A stretch of DNA of 54,066 nucleotides. Origin: Anabaena sp. UHCC 0204 (GTDB taxonomy: Bacteria; Cyanobacteriota; Cyanobacteriia; Cyanobacteriales; Nostocaceae). The position numbers and the translations under genes were made by a program. The stretch lies in NCBI RefSeq assembly GCF_009711975.1, contig NZ_VIKW01000082.1, positions 34,611 through 88,676 on the forward strand. Direction: 5' to 3'. How positions within the stretch are numbered: the first letter of the stretch is position 1; every line of letters begins with the position of its first letter. Below are positions 54,032-54,066 of the stretch, one piece after another. The notes beneath the pieces were generated by a model. It was not told where the DNA came from, ran no database searches, and saw nothing but the letters and a program-made list of their open reading frames with translations.

Positions 54032-54066
54032 TTCCCTATTCCCTATTCCCTATTCCCTATTCCCTA
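54032..54066 (-). repeat. Inverted STRR array (runs off the window)
   Basis: TTCCCTA units repeated to the end of the window, the reverse complement of the TAGGGAA units at 53338-53659. It begins 8 bp after the four-helix-bundle stop codon. Full length is unknown. Confidence 0.9.

Overview
The window is from a filamentous, heterocyst-type (Nostocales-like) cyanobacterium. The HIP1 octamer GCGATCGC recurs throughout. There is a psbA gene for photosystem II D1, a sucrose-synthesis gene pair, a tocopherol-pathway HPPD, ClpS, class III cyclases with cyanobacterial sensor domains, and several cyanobacterial repeat types (heptanucleotide STRR arrays, palindromic elements, a MITE-like family). Base composition is AT-rich. 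No tRNA, rRNA, CRISPR array, intact transposase or phage gene was recognised.

Layout. 0-2.4 kb: DUF4126 membrane protein, a MazEF-like toxin-antitoxin pair and an unknown protein. 2.5-5.3 kb: cbiMNQO cobalt ECF transporter behind a cobalamin riboswitch. 6-10.7 kb: a large DUF1574/SGNH membrane protein and an MBOAT acyltransferase. 10.7-14 kb: glycogen-debranching-type hydrolase and a luciferase-like oxidoreductase. 14.4-18.2 kb: an AI-2E exporter gene broken by one amber codon, and a P-type ATPase. 18.5-23.8 kb: psbA, sucrose-phosphate synthase, malic enzyme. 24-31.7 kb: VOC protein, xseB, MASE1 cyclase, sucrose-phosphate phosphatase, ruvA, bioF, xseA. 31.8-33.1 kb: NYN-domain protein. 33.2-39.3 kb: accessory island. 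39.4-47.6 kb: SDR, HPPD, SH3 protein, CPA1 antiporter, ComM-like ATPase, CHASE2 cyclase. 47.6-54 kb: DUF928, sdhA, clpS, DUF2103, and a four-helix-bundle gene inside an STRR array.

The accessory island is the most unusual part. It holds a truncated leader of the DUF4157 (extracellular contractile injection system cargo) type, a 674-residue protein with the hydrophobic core and Lys-rich linker of such cargo, several HEAT-like proteins that look like immunity partners, and a YbjN-domain protein. The last ~125 residues of the 674-residue protein are homologous to the end of the following small HEAT-like protein, and a 26-codon scrap repeats the same tail again. Two ~63 bp copies of what looks like the end of an ABC-transporter ATPase gene bracket the island as direct repeats. 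My reading is a toxin/immunity locus of a contractile-injection-type system that is recombining or decaying. No sheath, tube or baseplate gene is in the window.

Functional links: sucrose-phosphate synthase (with a degenerate phosphatase domain) and the separate intact phosphatase lie 5 kb apart and together would make sucrose. The two subunits of exonuclease VII are both present but 5 kb apart. The riboswitch ties the cobalt transporter to cobalamin level. Two different nucleotide cyclases suggest cAMP-type signalling, one of them combined with a PilZ-like domain.
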